64,000 bases of DNA, taken from the NCBI GenBank assembly GCA_035635555.1, contig DASQAT010000001.1, forward strand, positions 1-64,000, in the 5' to 3' direction. Under the pieces are notes generated by a model. It did no database searches. It was not told the origin of the DNA and saw only the letters and a program-made list of their open reading frames with translations. A program made the translations under genes and the position numbers. This DNA is from Candidatus Dormiibacterota bacterium. Lineage in GTDB: Bacteria; Acidobacteriota; Polarisedimenticolia; Gp22-AA2. Positions 43,943-53,212 of the stretch are shown here, one piece after another. Within the stretch, counting starts at the first letter, position 1. The number at the start of each line of letters is the position of its first letter.

Positions 43943-45999
43943 CGTCGCGCGATCCGGCCGTACACACTGCGCTCGACCTCGACCCTCGCGACGCTTCCCC
44001 CGGCGAACTCCGCGTGACGGGAGTCGAGGAGGTTTTGCCCGGCCACGGCGAGCTCGAAGCCGGCGCCGAGACGCCGGCTGAACAGCACGTCCATCTCCGT
44101 GTAGGCGTCGACCGACTGGCTCGGCAGCCGCCCGACGTACCTCAGGGTCACGTCCAGCCCGAAATTCCGCGGCAGGTCCAGCGACGACCTCAAGTTAGCC
44201 ATGCGGCGCGGGCTCGATCCTTCCGTGGAGTTCTCCGTGGTCGTATCGAGGCTGTCCGACGACGGGAGCAGATCGATCTCGAGAAAGGAGCACGAGCCGG
44301 CGAGACGCCAGCGGCCGGCGGGGTGCCAGTCCAGCGAGAGCTCCGCGCCTCGCGCGTCCGCCGTCATCCCGTTCCCGAAGCCGAGCGGAAGGACTGTATG
44401 GCTCGGCGGTGGGGAGGTCTCCGTGAAGGGGACGCCGGGCTCCAGGCTCAGCAGACGCGCGTAGTCGTTCTGGAACAGCGCCAGGTCGACGAACAGACGC
44501 TCCATCGCCTGGAGCCGGTAGCCCAGCTCGTACGCCGTGAGCCGCTCCGGCTTGAAGTCCTTCGATCCGATCAGACGCGCGAATGTCGGCGTCGTGGGCT
44601 CGACGAACGCGGTCAGCGACAGATCGGTCTCGATCCGCGACGGCACGCGCAGCGCCCGCGAGGCCGCGGACCAGAAGACCTGCTTCGATGACGGGCTGAA
44701 CACGACGCGCAGGTTCGGCTGCGAATTGAACCCGCTGTAGTCGTTGTGCTCGAACTTCGAGCCCACCGTCAGGGTCCATTTCGAGGGCACGATCCGGAAC
44801 TCGTCCTGCACGAACCCGCTCAGCACGTCGTCGGTCCGATCATGGGGGACGATCTGAAGCGTCGGCACGGATTCGGTGACCCCGGAGGTCAGACGGTAGC
44901 CGGCGCCCCACAGAAGGTCGTGGCGCGAGGCGATACGAAGACTGTGCCGGAACTCGACGTCGTAGGTGTCCCGATCCTCCGTGAACACGGCCAGGTCCCG
45001 GTGCGTTCGGTCGCAATAGAACTGCAGCGTCGTATCCGAGCCCTCCTTCAGGCGGTGCTTCCACAGGCCGAGCAGGTGGCCCCCGGAGAGGTCGGCATCC
45101 TTCTCCACGAGCTGGATGAACGGCGACGTGTAGGTCGTGATGGCTTCGCGCTGGCCCGCCTTCCCGGAGTAGAGGTCGCCCTGGAGCGTCAGGTGATTCT
45201 GTTCGCCCCGATCGGCGTCGGCGCGGAACCCCGCCAGCCCCAGGTGCCAGGCGTCGAAGTCGTCCCCGTTCTGATGGAACTCCGCGTCCCGATCGGAGTA
45301 CTTGGCGTACGTGCGGATCGCCACGTCGCTCTTGGTCCTCCATCCGAACCGGCCGGTCGCCACGGCCCGGTCTTCGTTGCCGCCGCGCAAAGAAGCGTAC
45401 GAACCCTGGGTGGCCTGGGCGCTCTTGGTGATGATGTTGATGACCCCGTTGACCGCGTTCGCGCCCCACAGCGTCGCGCCCGGGCCGCGGATCACCTCGA
45501 TCCGATCGATATCGTTCAGGATGACGTCCTGCACGTCCCAGTAGACTCCGGCGAACAGCGGGGAATAGACGCTGCGCCCGTCGATCAGGACGAGCAGCGA
45601 CCGGGAGAGCGTGCTGGTGAAGCCGCGCACGCCGACCGCCCAGGTGCTCGAATTCGCCCGGGCGACCTGCACCCCGGGCACCAGGCGGAGGAGGTCCGGG
45701 AGGGTCGTGGCCCCCGAGCGCCGGATGTCCTCCGACGTAATCACCTGCACCGCCGCGGCCGCGTCCATCAGCCGCTCCGGCTTCTTCGAGACCGACGTGA
45801 CCTCCAGGTTCATGACGGCCTCGAGGCCGATGGTCGTGAGATCTGCGGGGGGCTCCTCGCAGCGCGCCGCGTCCCCCGAAGCGGCGGCCGCGGCCAGGAG
45901 CGTCGCCGCCAGGAACGCTCCGAGACGCTGTGCGCTGGACTGCACGCGGAGGTGTGGGACAACCGCGAGGGGCACGGTGCCGGCGAGTCGTCGAGCCAC
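43936..45999 (-). CDS. TonB-dependent outer-membrane receptor
   Basis: A protein of about 687 residues with a signal region (RLGAFLAATLLAAAAAS). The plug domain (about 45-165) has ITSEDIRRSGATTLPDLLRL, IDGRSVYSPLFAGV and VIRGPGATLWGANAVNGVIN. A 22-strand-type barrel ends in an aromatic residue (RIARRW). It takes up a bound ligand using TonB energy, or may act as a surface sensor. The ligand is unknown. The start is uncertain. A GTG at 45999 with CGGAGG six bases before it is favoured over a GTG at 46014. It heads the YfiR/kinase operon, and no TonB or ExbBD gene is nearby. Confidence 0.9.
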   Translation of the reverse strand: MARRLAGTVPLAVVPHLRVQSSAQRLGAFLAATLLAAAAASGDAARCEEPPADLTTIGLEAVMNLEVTSVSKKPERLMDAAAAVQVITSEDIRRSGATTLPDLLRLVPGVQVARANSSTWAVGVRGFTSTLSRSLLVLIDGRSVYSPLFAGVYWDVQDVILNDIDRIEVIRGPGATLWGANAVNGVINIITKSAQATQGSYASLRGGNEDRAVATGRFGWRTKSDVAIRTYAKYSDRDAEFHQNGDDFDAWHLGLAGFRADADRGEQNHLTLQGDLYSGKAGQREAITTYTSPFIQLVEKDADLSGGHLLGLWKHRLKEGSDTTLQFYCDRTHRDLAVFTEDRDTYDVEFRHSLRIASRHDLLWGAGYRLTSGVTESVPTLQIVPHDRTDDVLSGFVQDEFRIVPSKWTLTVGSKFEHNDYSGFNSQPNLRVVFSPSSKQVFWSAASRALRVPSRIETDLSLTAFVEPTTPTFARLIGSKDFKPERLTAYELGYRLQAMERLFVDLALFQNDYARLLSLEPGVPFTETSPPPSHTVLPLGFGNGMTADARGAELSLDWHPAGRWRLAGSCSFLEIDLLPSSDSLDTTTENSTEGSSPRRMANLRSSLDLPRNFGLDVTLRYVGRLPSQSVDAYTEMDVLFSRRLGAGFELAVAGQNLLDSRHAEFAGGSVARVEVERSVYGRIARRW

Positions 46000-46211
46000 G
46001 AGACGCCTCCGCACAAGGATCGTCCATCGAAAACTGCGTACTTCTACGCAGCCGGGAACACCCTCAACGCCAGTCCGTGATTCAAGTTAGGGCGCGCGAC
46101 GTCCAAGTCAAGGACACGCGCCGATCGATCGCCGATTCCACGGAGCGAGGGAAAGACCGAGGACGGATTTGTAATGCGGACCCCGTGCGTCCGGGCCCGG
46201 AGCGCCGAAGC

Positions 46212-47603
46212 CTACCCCGCGCCGGCGGACTGTTCCTCGGGAAGGGCGGCCGCCGAGGGGGCCGGCGCGAAGGTCAGCCTGCGGCGGAACTCGACCTGGA
46301 GCAGCGCCAGGACCAGCACCGCCTGGATCGCCGTCGAGACCACGGAGAGATACCATACCGCGCGGATCTCGAAGCCGGCGCGCCTCGAGAGCAGGAAGGC
46401 CGGAAGCGCGAACAGAAGAAGACGCAGGGAGGAGCAGGCCAGAGGCGGCAGGGTGTGCCCCATCCCCTGAAACATGCTGGAGCTCGTGAAGATCAGCCCC
46501 ATCGCCAGGAAGTTGTAGGAGATCACGCGCAGGTATTCGCCCCCGAAGGCGACGACGTCCTGATCGTTCGAGAACGCGCCGATCAGGGCCTCGGGCGCGA
46601 TGTGGCTCAGGATCGTGAACAGGACCATGAAGGCGGAGACCAGGATGGAGGCCGACCTGAACGTCTCCCGCACGCGCTCGGCGCGGCGCGCGCCGAAGTT
46701 CTGCCCGGCGAGCGGGGCGGCGGCGAAGCTGATCGCCACGACCGGCAGGAACATCGACTGCATCACACGGGCTCCGATGCCGAATCCGGCCTGCGCCGCC
46801 GCGCCGAAGCCGCGGATGATCGAGTACACCAGCACCATGTAGACCGACATCAGCGCGAACTCGCCCCCGGCCGGCAGGCCGACCCGTGTCATGCCCCACC
46901 AGATCGGGCCCTGCGGCTTCCAGCGCGCGATCGAGACTTTCAGATAGTTGCCCGGACGCAGAAAGTAGATCCAGAACATCACGGTCCCCACGACCATGGC
47001 GATGAACGTCGCCAGGGCCGCTCCCGCCACGCCCAGCGGGTGCCCCGTGCCCCAGCCGAGGATCAGGACAGGCGCCAGAAGGATGTTGAGAACCACGGTC
47101 AGGATCTGGATGCCGACGGTCGGCTTGATGACACCGCTGCCGCGCAGCGCCGATCCCATGGCGACGATCACGAACTGCAGCAGCATCGCGGGGATGAACC
47201 AGTTCAGATACTGGATTCCCAGCCGCGCGGTCGCTTCGTCGGCCCCCAGCCATCGGCAGTAGGGCCCGCGCAGAACGAGCCCGAGGACCGCCACCACGAA
47301 CCCCACGACCAGCGACAGCACGAACGCCTGGTTGAACACCAGGCCGGCGTGGTCGTGGTCCTTCTGCCCCACCGCGTGCGAAACGAGCGTTGTCGTCCCG
47401 ACCCCCAGGGTCTGCGTGATCGCCAGGACCACGATCATGAGATTACCCGCCAGCCCGACGGCGGCGATGGCGTCCTTCCCCAGCCGCCCGACGAAATAGA
47501 GATCGGCCAGGTAATAAAGGGTCTGGAACAGCATGCTCACAGCCATGAAGGAGGAGAGCGCTATCAGGTGCCTGTTGACGGATCCCTGGGTGAGGTCGTG
47601 CAT
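46212..47603 (-). CDS. MATE family multidrug/sodium antiporter
   Basis: A 463-residue, 12-helix protein with internal two-fold similarity. Helix 1 begins HLIALSSFMAVSMLFQTLYY, followed by ADLYFVGRLGKDAIAAVGLA, the usual MATE N-terminal pattern. The second half has AQAGFGIGARVMQSMFLPVV. It exports drugs or metabolites by Na+ or H+ exchange, and the substrate is unknown. It is a lone gene, divergent from the protease pair across 114 bases. The 197 bases between it and the TonB operon hold that operon's promoter. Confidence 0.92.
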   Translation of the reverse strand: MHDLTQGSVNRHLIALSSFMAVSMLFQTLYYLADLYFVGRLGKDAIAAVGLAGNLMIVVLAITQTLGVGTTTLVSHAVGQKDHDHAGLVFNQAFVLSLVVGFVVAVLGLVLRGPYCRWLGADEATARLGIQYLNWFIPAMLLQFVIVAMGSALRGSGVIKPTVGIQILTVVLNILLAPVLILGWGTGHPLGVAGAALATFIAMVVGTVMFWIYFLRPGNYLKVSIARWKPQGPIWWGMTRVGLPAGGEFALMSVYMVLVYSIIRGFGAAAQAGFGIGARVMQSMFLPVVAISFAAAPLAGQNFGARRAERVRETFRSASILVSAFMVLFTILSHIAPEALIGAFSNDQDVVAFGGEYLRVISYNFLAMGLIFTSSSMFQGMGHTLPPLACSSLRLLLFALPAFLLSRRAGFEIRAVWYLSVVSTAIQAVLVLALLQVEFRRRLTFAPAPSAAALPEEQSAGAG

Positions 47604-47717
47604 GGCGCCGGATCATACCACCGGCCGGAGCGCCGGCGTCCTCGACGGCCCACGGCTTGCGCGACCGGCCGACGTGGTGGACAATACCGGCCCTTCGATG
47701 CACAAAGGAGACGGACG

Positions 47718-49181
47718 GTGAGAGGACAGTCGGCGTTGTTCGTCGCAATTCTGGCGTGCCCGGTCACGATCGCCCCGCTCGTCGCGGCCCCCGCGATCGA
47801 GAAATCGGTCGTCCGCATCGTCAACCACGCGCAGCGCCCCAGCTGGTACACGCCGTGGGGGACCGGGGCGATGCAGTGGGCGACGGGAAGCGGCTTCGTC
47901 ATCGAGGGCGGGCTCATCATGACGAACGCGCACGTCGTCAGCGATTCCCGCTTCCTCGCGCTGTTCCTCTACGGCGACCCGAACCCGCACGAGGGGCGGG
48001 TCGTGGTGGAGGGGCACGACTGCGACCTGGCGCTGATCCGGCCGGTCGAGCCGAAGATTCTCGAGGGCGTGCCGGCCCTCCCGATCGGCGGCCTCCCCTC
48101 CCTGCGCTCCATGGTCGAGACTTATGGATATCCGAGCGGCGGGGATCAGATTTCGTCGACGCAGGGTGTCGTGTCGCGGATCGATCGCCAGCTCTACGCC
48201 CACTCCGCCGCCGACGGGCACCTGGCGGTGCAGACCGACGCCGCCATCAACCCGGGCAACAGCGGCGGTCCCGTCGTCCAGGAAGGGAAGATCGTCGGCG
48301 TGGCGTTCCAGAACAACAAGGCGATGGAGAGCGTCGGGTTCTTCATACCGACCGAGGTGATCCGTCACTTTCTCGCCGACGCCAAGGACGGAACGTACGC
48401 CGGCTACCCGGACCTCGCGGTGCGGACCGCCTCGCTGGAGAACCCGGCCGCCCGCCGACTGGCGGGCATGCAGGAGGGGGAGTCGGGCGTGCGTGTGGAC
48501 TGGATCGCGCCGGACAGCAGCGCCGACGGATGGCTGCGGACCGGCGACATCCTCCTGCGCATCGAGGGAGAGACGATCGCGAACGACGGCAGCGTCGCGT
48601 CCGGCGAGCTGCGGCTGCCGTTCGGGCTCCTCGTCGACCGGCGTCAGATCGGCGAGACGCTCCCCGTCCGGATCCTGCGCGAGGGAGCCCGGAAGGACCT
48701 GGGCATCCCGCTGAAGGGATACCCGGAAAACCTGCGCTACTCGAACCAGTACGACCGCCGGCCGCGCTACTACGTCTACGCGGGCCTGGTGTTCGTGCCG
48801 CTCGACCGCGAGATGGTCAAGACCTTCGGCGACGACTGGATGTCGGACGCCAGCTCCGAGCTGGTCTACGAGCTCTTGTTCCGCCCGCAGGGCGAGCCCG
48901 CTCTGCTCAAGAAAGAGCGCGTCGTCCTGCTCCGGCGTCTGGATTCTCCCGTGAACGCGAACATCCCTTTCTTCAAGAACATCCTCGTCGACAAGGTCAA
49001 CGACAAGACGATCGATTCTCTCGAAGACCTGGTCCGGGCCATCGAGGAGAACAAGGCGCCCTACCACGTGTTCGAGTTCGGCTACTTCGGCCGTGTGGCG
49101 GTTCTCGATCGCGCGGAGGCGGACAAGGCGAACGCGCAGATCCTGAAGGATTACGGCGTCGCGAAGGACCGGAACCTGTGA
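47718..49181 (+). CDS. Secreted trypsin-like (S1C/HtrA-related) serine protease with PDZ domain
   Basis: A 487-residue protein with a signal peptide (about 1-24). The trypsin-fold domain has His72 in TNAHVV, Asp103 in DCDLALI and Ser182 in PGNSGGPV, all intact. A PDZ-type segment (about 250-330, SGVRVDWIAPDSSADGWLRT) follows. The C-terminal part contains a second possible PDZ (about 400-470). It resembles the plant/bacterial Deg9-like group, longer than DegP. AAAGGAG stands before the GTG at 47718. Its TGA overlaps the GTG of the next gene (GTGA), which encodes a degenerate paralogue. Confidence 0.88.
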   Translation: MRGQSALFVAILACPVTIAPLVAAPAIEKSVVRIVNHAQRPSWYTPWGTGAMQWATGSGFVIEGGLIMTNAHVVSDSRFLALFLYGDPNPHEGRVVVEGHDCDLALIRPVEPKILEGVPALPIGGLPSLRSMVETYGYPSGGDQISSTQGVVSRIDRQLYAHSAADGHLAVQTDAAINPGNSGGPVVQEGKIVGVAFQNNKAMESVGFFIPTEVIRHFLADAKDGTYAGYPDLAVRTASLENPAARRLAGMQEGESGVRVDWIAPDSSADGWLRTGDILLRIEGETIANDGSVASGELRLPFGLLVDRRQIGETLPVRILREGARKDLGIPLKGYPENLRYSNQYDRRPRYYVYAGLVFVPLDREMVKTFGDDWMSDASSELVYELLFRPQGEPALLKKERVVLLRRLDSPVNANIPFFKNILVDKVNDKTIDSLEDLVRAIEENKAPYHVFEFGYFGRVAVLDRAEADKANAQILKDYGVAKDRNL

Positions 49182-50704
49182 GGACGATCACCTGCATCCT
49201 CCTGTCCGCCCTGGCCACCCTGACGCTCGCCGCCCAGACGACGCGCGTCTCCTTCGAGTCCCAGGTCGTGGTCCTCGTGGTCACGACGCAGGACTACGAC
49301 GAGTGGCGGCCATGGGAGAAGAAGACCCCCGAGACCCGGACGGTGCAGGCCGTGGTCCTGGACGGGTCCCTGATCGCCACGACCGCGGACCTCGTCGAGA
49401 ACGCGACGGTGATCTTCGTCGAGAAGCACGGGCGCCCCCTGCGGGAGCCGGCGCGGATCGTCCACGTCGACGCCGACGCCAACCTTGCGCTCCTCACCGT
49501 CGACAAGCCCGGCTTCTTCGCGGATCTCACGCCCGCAGCGCTCGCGCCGTCCATGCCCACGGAGGGACAGGTGAGCACGGTCCGCTGGCGATCGGGGCAG
49601 CTGGAGATCTCGGCGAGCCGCATCTCGCGGATCGAGGTCGGGACCAGCTACCTCGGCGCCCTCGAGCACGCTTCCCTGATGGTGGAGACCGATCTGTCCG
49701 GCGGGGGCTGGTCGGAGCCGCTGTTCGCGGAAGGCCGCCTCATCGGACTGACCTTCGCCCAGGACGAGAAGAGCGCGACCGTGACGCCGGTGGACATCCT
49801 GCGCGCCTCCCTCGAATCGGCGCGAACGCCGGCCGGGTATCGCGAGTTCGCGAACCTCGAGCTGTCCTGGGAGGTCAACCGGGATCCGGCGCTGACCCGG
49901 TATCTCGGCCTCGAGGGGGAGCCCCGGGGGATCCTCGTCACGCAGGTGCCCTGGGGCAGCTCGGCCTGCGGCGCCCTGTACCCGCGCGACATCCTCCTCG
50001 GTCTCGACGGCCACGCCATCGACGCGGCCGGCAACTACCAGCACCGGCGCTACGGTCAGCTGAAATTCACGCAGATCGTCGTGGACGGGCACCATGCGGG
50101 CGACGTCATCCCCGGAGAGGTGCTGCGCGACGGGAAGAAGGTCCCCGTCCGGCTCACCCTCCGGCCGGCCAGGAGCGCCAACGACCTCGTGCCGGTGCGC
50201 ACGGGCGGCGCGGCCCCTCCGTACGTCATCGAGGGGGGTCTGGTGTTCCGCGAGCTCGACGGGGAATTCCTGCGGACCTGGGGAAAGGACTGGGAGAAGA
50301 AGGCTCCGCCGTTCCTGATGACGGGCTACGACCTGTTCCGTACGACCCAGACACCCGGCCGGCGCCGCGTCATCCTCCTCGCCTACGTGCTTCCGTCCGC
50401 CTACAACCTGGGATACGGCAACCTGGAGACCCTGCCCGTGGCTCGCATCAACGGTCGCGACGTCGATTCGATCGCCGATGTGGACGAGGCGTTCCGGCAC
50501 CCCGAGGGAGAGTTCCACAGGATCGTCTTCCAGCCGAACCCGGTGCGCGCCGAGCTCGTGCTCGATGCCGCCACACTCGACAAGGCCACACAGGAGATCC
50601 TGGACGAGTACCAGATCCCGGAGCGGCGCCGTCTGCGCAAGACTCCGCTCCCCGATCTCGGGGGCGCCTGTCCTGACCGCCCCGCAACGCATGGCGCGCC
50701 CTGA
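49178..50704 (+). CDS. Catalytically dead paralogue of the upstream PDZ protease
   Basis: A 508-residue exported protein (signal about 1-19). It follows the upstream protease along its length (for example KTWGKDW-type and SLEDLVRAIEE-type segments in the C-terminal half) but lacks the triad. His is replaced by Asp71 in ATTADLV, Asp by Asn in ADANLALL, and NSGGP by SGGGW. It retains a PDZ-like region (GILVTQVPWGSSACGALYPR). A scaffold or regulatory subunit binding the active protease or its substrates is a reasonable inference. It is translationally coupled through GTGA. Confidence 0.8.
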   Translation: MRTITCILLSALATLTLAAQTTRVSFESQVVVLVVTTQDYDEWRPWEKKTPETRTVQAVVLDGSLIATTADLVENATVIFVEKHGRPLREPARIVHVDADANLALLTVDKPGFFADLTPAALAPSMPTEGQVSTVRWRSGQLEISASRISRIEVGTSYLGALEHASLMVETDLSGGGWSEPLFAEGRLIGLTFAQDEKSATVTPVDILRASLESARTPAGYREFANLELSWEVNRDPALTRYLGLEGEPRGILVTQVPWGSSACGALYPRDILLGLDGHAIDAAGNYQHRRYGQLKFTQIVVDGHHAGDVIPGEVLRDGKKVPVRLTLRPARSANDLVPVRTGGAAPPYVIEGGLVFRELDGEFLRTWGKDWEKKAPPFLMTGYDLFRTTQTPGRRRVILLAYVLPSAYNLGYGNLETLPVARINGRDVDSIADVDEAFRHPEGEFHRIVFQPNPVRAELVLDAATLDKATQEILDEYQIPERRRLRKTPLPDLGGACPDRPATHGAP

Positions 50705-50819
50705 CCGTCAACAGGAACATTCCGTCTCACGTGTAACCGCCGGAGGATCCCGGTCGTCTGCTGTTGGGGGCGCCGCGCAGTCTTCTTCCGTCTGCCACGC
50801 GCTGCGGGAGGACTCGGTC

Positions 50820-51689
50820 GTGCGAAGAATCGACACACAGTGGACCGGTCGGGCGCAGACGTGGCGCCTGTTGACCCGGCCGGCGTGCCTGCTCATGGTG
50901 GTGCTCCTGGTGCTCTCCTGCGGCGGGGCGAGTCTGGAGAGCAAGGCGCTCGATCGTCCGATCACGGTCGATGGCAAGGCCGAGGACTGGCGCGACTCTC
51001 TGACCTATTTCAAGGATGCGGGGATCGCCGTCGGCGCCTTCAATGACCAGAAGGACCTCTATGTCTGCGTCACGTCGTGGAACCAGGAGATCAGCCTGGA
51101 GGCGATGAACCAGGGCCTCACAGTCTGGTTCAGCCCCGGCGGAGCGGCCGAGAAGCGGTTCGGGATCGAGTACCCGCTCCTGCAGGACAGGCTCGGGCAC
51201 GACCGGCAGGGGGCGAAGGAGCAGGGGGATCCGCTGTTCGCGGAACAGGGAACCGTCAGCCACGTCGCGCTGCGCGGACCGGGCGTGAACGATCGTCGCA
51301 TCCTCGCCGTCCCGGATGTCCCCGGACTCGAAGTGACGGCCGCCGCCGTGAACGGCTCTCTTGTCTACGAGCTCAAGGTGCCCCTTGTGAAAAGCGACCA
51401 GCATCCGTATGCCGTCGGCGCACCCGCCGGCGGGGCCGTGGACGTCCTGTTCGAGACCACGAGCATCCAGGTCCTGCCGGTGCCCCCTGGAGACGAGGGG
51501 AGGGCGAGGGGCGGAGGCATGGGAGGCCGCGGCGCAGGAGGCTCGCGCCGGGGGATGGGGGGTGGCCGGGGCCGCGGCATGGGGCGTGGCGCCGTGGGGA
51601 GCGGGTCGAGCGATGCCGAAACCGGCTCGAGCCTGCCGAGGATCCCCAAGCCGATGCAGTTCACGCTGAAGCTTCGGCTCGCGCCGTAG
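50820..51689 (+). CDS. Lipoprotein with CBM9/DOMON-like domain and RG-rich stretch
   Basis: A 289-residue protein with lipobox LVLSCGG (Cys at about 37). Residues about 45-230 resemble the carbohydrate-binding-module-9/DOMON-like fold, beginning ITVDGKAEDWRDSL and then DLYVCVTSWNQE. The fold binds sugars, haem or other small ligands in relatives. At about 224-258 there is a strongly Gly/Arg-rich segment (GGGMGGRGAGGSRRGMGGG). It ends with a short beta tail. The start is GTG at 50820 after GGGAGGAC. The ligand and partner are unknown. Confidence 0.7.
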   Translation: MRRIDTQWTGRAQTWRLLTRPACLLMVVLLVLSCGGASLESKALDRPITVDGKAEDWRDSLTYFKDAGIAVGAFNDQKDLYVCVTSWNQEISLEAMNQGLTVWFSPGGAAEKRFGIEYPLLQDRLGHDRQGAKEQGDPLFAEQGTVSHVALRGPGVNDRRILAVPDVPGLEVTAAAVNGSLVYELKVPLVKSDQHPYAVGAPAGGAVDVLFETTSIQVLPVPPGDEGRARGGGMGGRGAGGSRRGMGGGRGRGMGRGAVGSGSSDAETGSSLPRIPKPMQFTLKLRLAP

Positions 51690-51775
51690 TGTTGAGGCGT
51701 AACCGGCCGACCCTCGGCCGCGTCTTGATTGAGTGAACGGGGCGCCGAGCGCCCCATCTCGTGAGGGAGGACTCC

Positions 51776-52264
51776 ATGAATGCAGGAACGAAGGTTTCGA
51801 CGGCCGCCATCGGTCTGGCCCTTGCCGGCCTGTTGACGGCGGGCTTCACCCATGCGGGAACGCCGCCGATGGGTCGCGGTCACGGCGGGCACGGCGAGCC
51901 GATGATGCATCTTCTCTCGCAACTCAACCTCAACGACACGCAGAAGACTCAGGTCCATGCCATCCTCGAGGACGAGCACCCCAGGCTGGCGCCGCTTTTC
52001 GAGGCGAGCATGAAGGCGCACCAAGCCCTCCAGCAGGCGATCCACGCGCGGAATTTCGATGAGAGCGCCATCCGCGCCGCCGCGGCTCAGGCCGGGATCG
52101 TGGAAGGGGACCTCGCCGTCGAGAAGGGGCGCATGGCATCCAGGATCCGTGCGGTGCTGACCCCGGACCAGCAGAAGCAGATGGACGCTCTGCACGAGCA
52201 GGCCGCCCGGCACCACGGGGCGTGGGGCGACGCTCCGGCGGAGGACCCGGCCGACCCGGAGTAG
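51776..52264 (+). CDS. Spy/CpxP-like periplasmic protein
   Basis: A 162-residue protein with a signal peptide (about 1-27), then a His/Gly/Met-rich stretch (MGRGHGGHGEPMMH), then a helical domain. It carries the repeated family signature around NLNDTQKTQVHAI and LTPDQQKQMD (LTxxQ). Spy/CpxP-type proteins act as periplasmic chaperones or metal-responsive modulators of envelope stress. The His/Met cluster could bind metal. GGGAGG stands five bases before the ATG at 51776. It is not obviously coupled to its neighbours. Confidence 0.82.
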   Translation: MNAGTKVSTAAIGLALAGLLTAGFTHAGTPPMGRGHGGHGEPMMHLLSQLNLNDTQKTQVHAILEDEHPRLAPLFEASMKAHQALQQAIHARNFDESAIRAAAAQAGIVEGDLAVEKGRMASRIRAVLTPDQQKQMDALHEQAARHHGAWGDAPAEDPADPE

Positions 52265-52339
52265 CACCGGGACCGGCGGCGCGAAGGGCGCGGACTTGGA
52301 CGGATGGCGAGTGCTACAATGCGCCAGCTAGGGGACCCG

Positions 52340-53014
52340 ATGAACACGACCGATCGCGGAAGACTCCTTCGCACCTACCCCGTGCTGAAGGAGCTGCCGC
52401 CGGAACTGCTCAGGAGGGTCGAAGAGACGGCGAAGCCGATCCAGGCGCACGCGGGCCAGCGGCTGTTCGGCGACGGCAGCCCCTGCACCCATTACCCGCT
52501 TCTCCTCGAAGGCACCATCCGGGCCTCGAAGTCCAGCCCCGATGGTCACGAGATCCTCCTCTACCGTCTCAACCCCGGGGAGAGCTGTGTCATCACCGTC
52601 GTGGCTCTCCTGGGCGAGACGACCTATCCTGCGATCGGAACGGCCGAGTCCAGGCTCTCTTTGTTCGGCGTCCCCCGGAGTGTCTTCGTGGAGCTGGTCC
52701 TGCAGTCCCCCGCCTTCCGGGTCTTCGTCTTCGACTCTCTCTCGCAGAGGATGGCGCACCTGATGGCCCTCATCGACGACGTGGCGTTCCGCCGCGTCGA
52801 TCAGCGGCTCGCCCTGCGGCTGCTCCATCACCGGCAGCCGATCACCGCCACGCATCAGATGCTCGCCGATGAGCTGGGGACGACCCGCGAGGTCGTGAGC
52901 CGGACCCTGGAGGCCTTCCAGGAATCGGGGATGCTCAGGCTCGGGCGAAAGAGGATCGAAATCCTGGACCGGAACGCGCTGGATCGGGTCCATCGGATCG
53001 AGGCCGGCTCATGA
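52340..53014 (+). CDS. Crp/Fnr family transcriptional regulator
   Basis: A 224-residue protein. The cyclic-nucleotide-type beta-barrel is about 15-125 (FGDGSPCTHYPLLLEGTIRA, NPGESCVITV), with two cysteines, Cys49 and Cys83. The dimer helix is about 125-150. A C-terminal winged helix has a recognition helix in LADELGTTREVVSRTLEAF. The cAMP pocket arginine/glutamate motif is not evident, so the effector may differ. Cys49 and Cys83 sit where related redox or NO-responsive regulators have conserved cysteines. The ATG at 52340 follows AGGGGAC. Confidence 0.9.
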   Translation: MNTTDRGRLLRTYPVLKELPPELLRRVEETAKPIQAHAGQRLFGDGSPCTHYPLLLEGTIRASKSSPDGHEILLYRLNPGESCVITVVALLGETTYPAIGTAESRLSLFGVPRSVFVELVLQSPAFRVFVFDSLSQRMAHLMALIDDVAFRRVDQRLALRLLHHRQPITATHQMLADELGTTREVVSRTLEAFQESGMLRLGRKRIEILDRNALDRVHRIEAGS

Positions 53015-53093
53015 GAGGGAGCCCACCCTCCGGTCCCGAGTCGACGATCAGCTCGTTCAACGTCTTCCCAGGACCGGAGGGGAACGCTCCCTC
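53015..53093. terminator. Long interrupted hairpin after the Crp/Fnr gene
   Basis: GAGGGAGC (53015-53022) pairs with GCTCCCTC (53086-53093). Inside it, an 11-base perfect stem (53026-53036 with 53071-53081) closes a 34-base loop. It begins right after the stop, in the gap before the convergent membrane-glycosyltransferase gene. It may end both transcripts. Confidence 0.5.
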
Positions 53094-53212
53094 AGGGTGA
53101 TGGAGGGTGTGGGCAGTGGTTGCAGCGAGGCTATGCCCGCCCCGGTCCCCCTTCTGTGACTCTGGTCACGCTCGGATCAATTTTACAAACTCGGAGAGGG
53201 GGGCCGCCGCTC

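Noticed and set aside
53015-53212. Possible attachment site or small RNA after the Crp/Fnr gene
   Set aside because: Only a hairpin is visible; there is no integrase, tRNA end or promoter-like sequence to support either.
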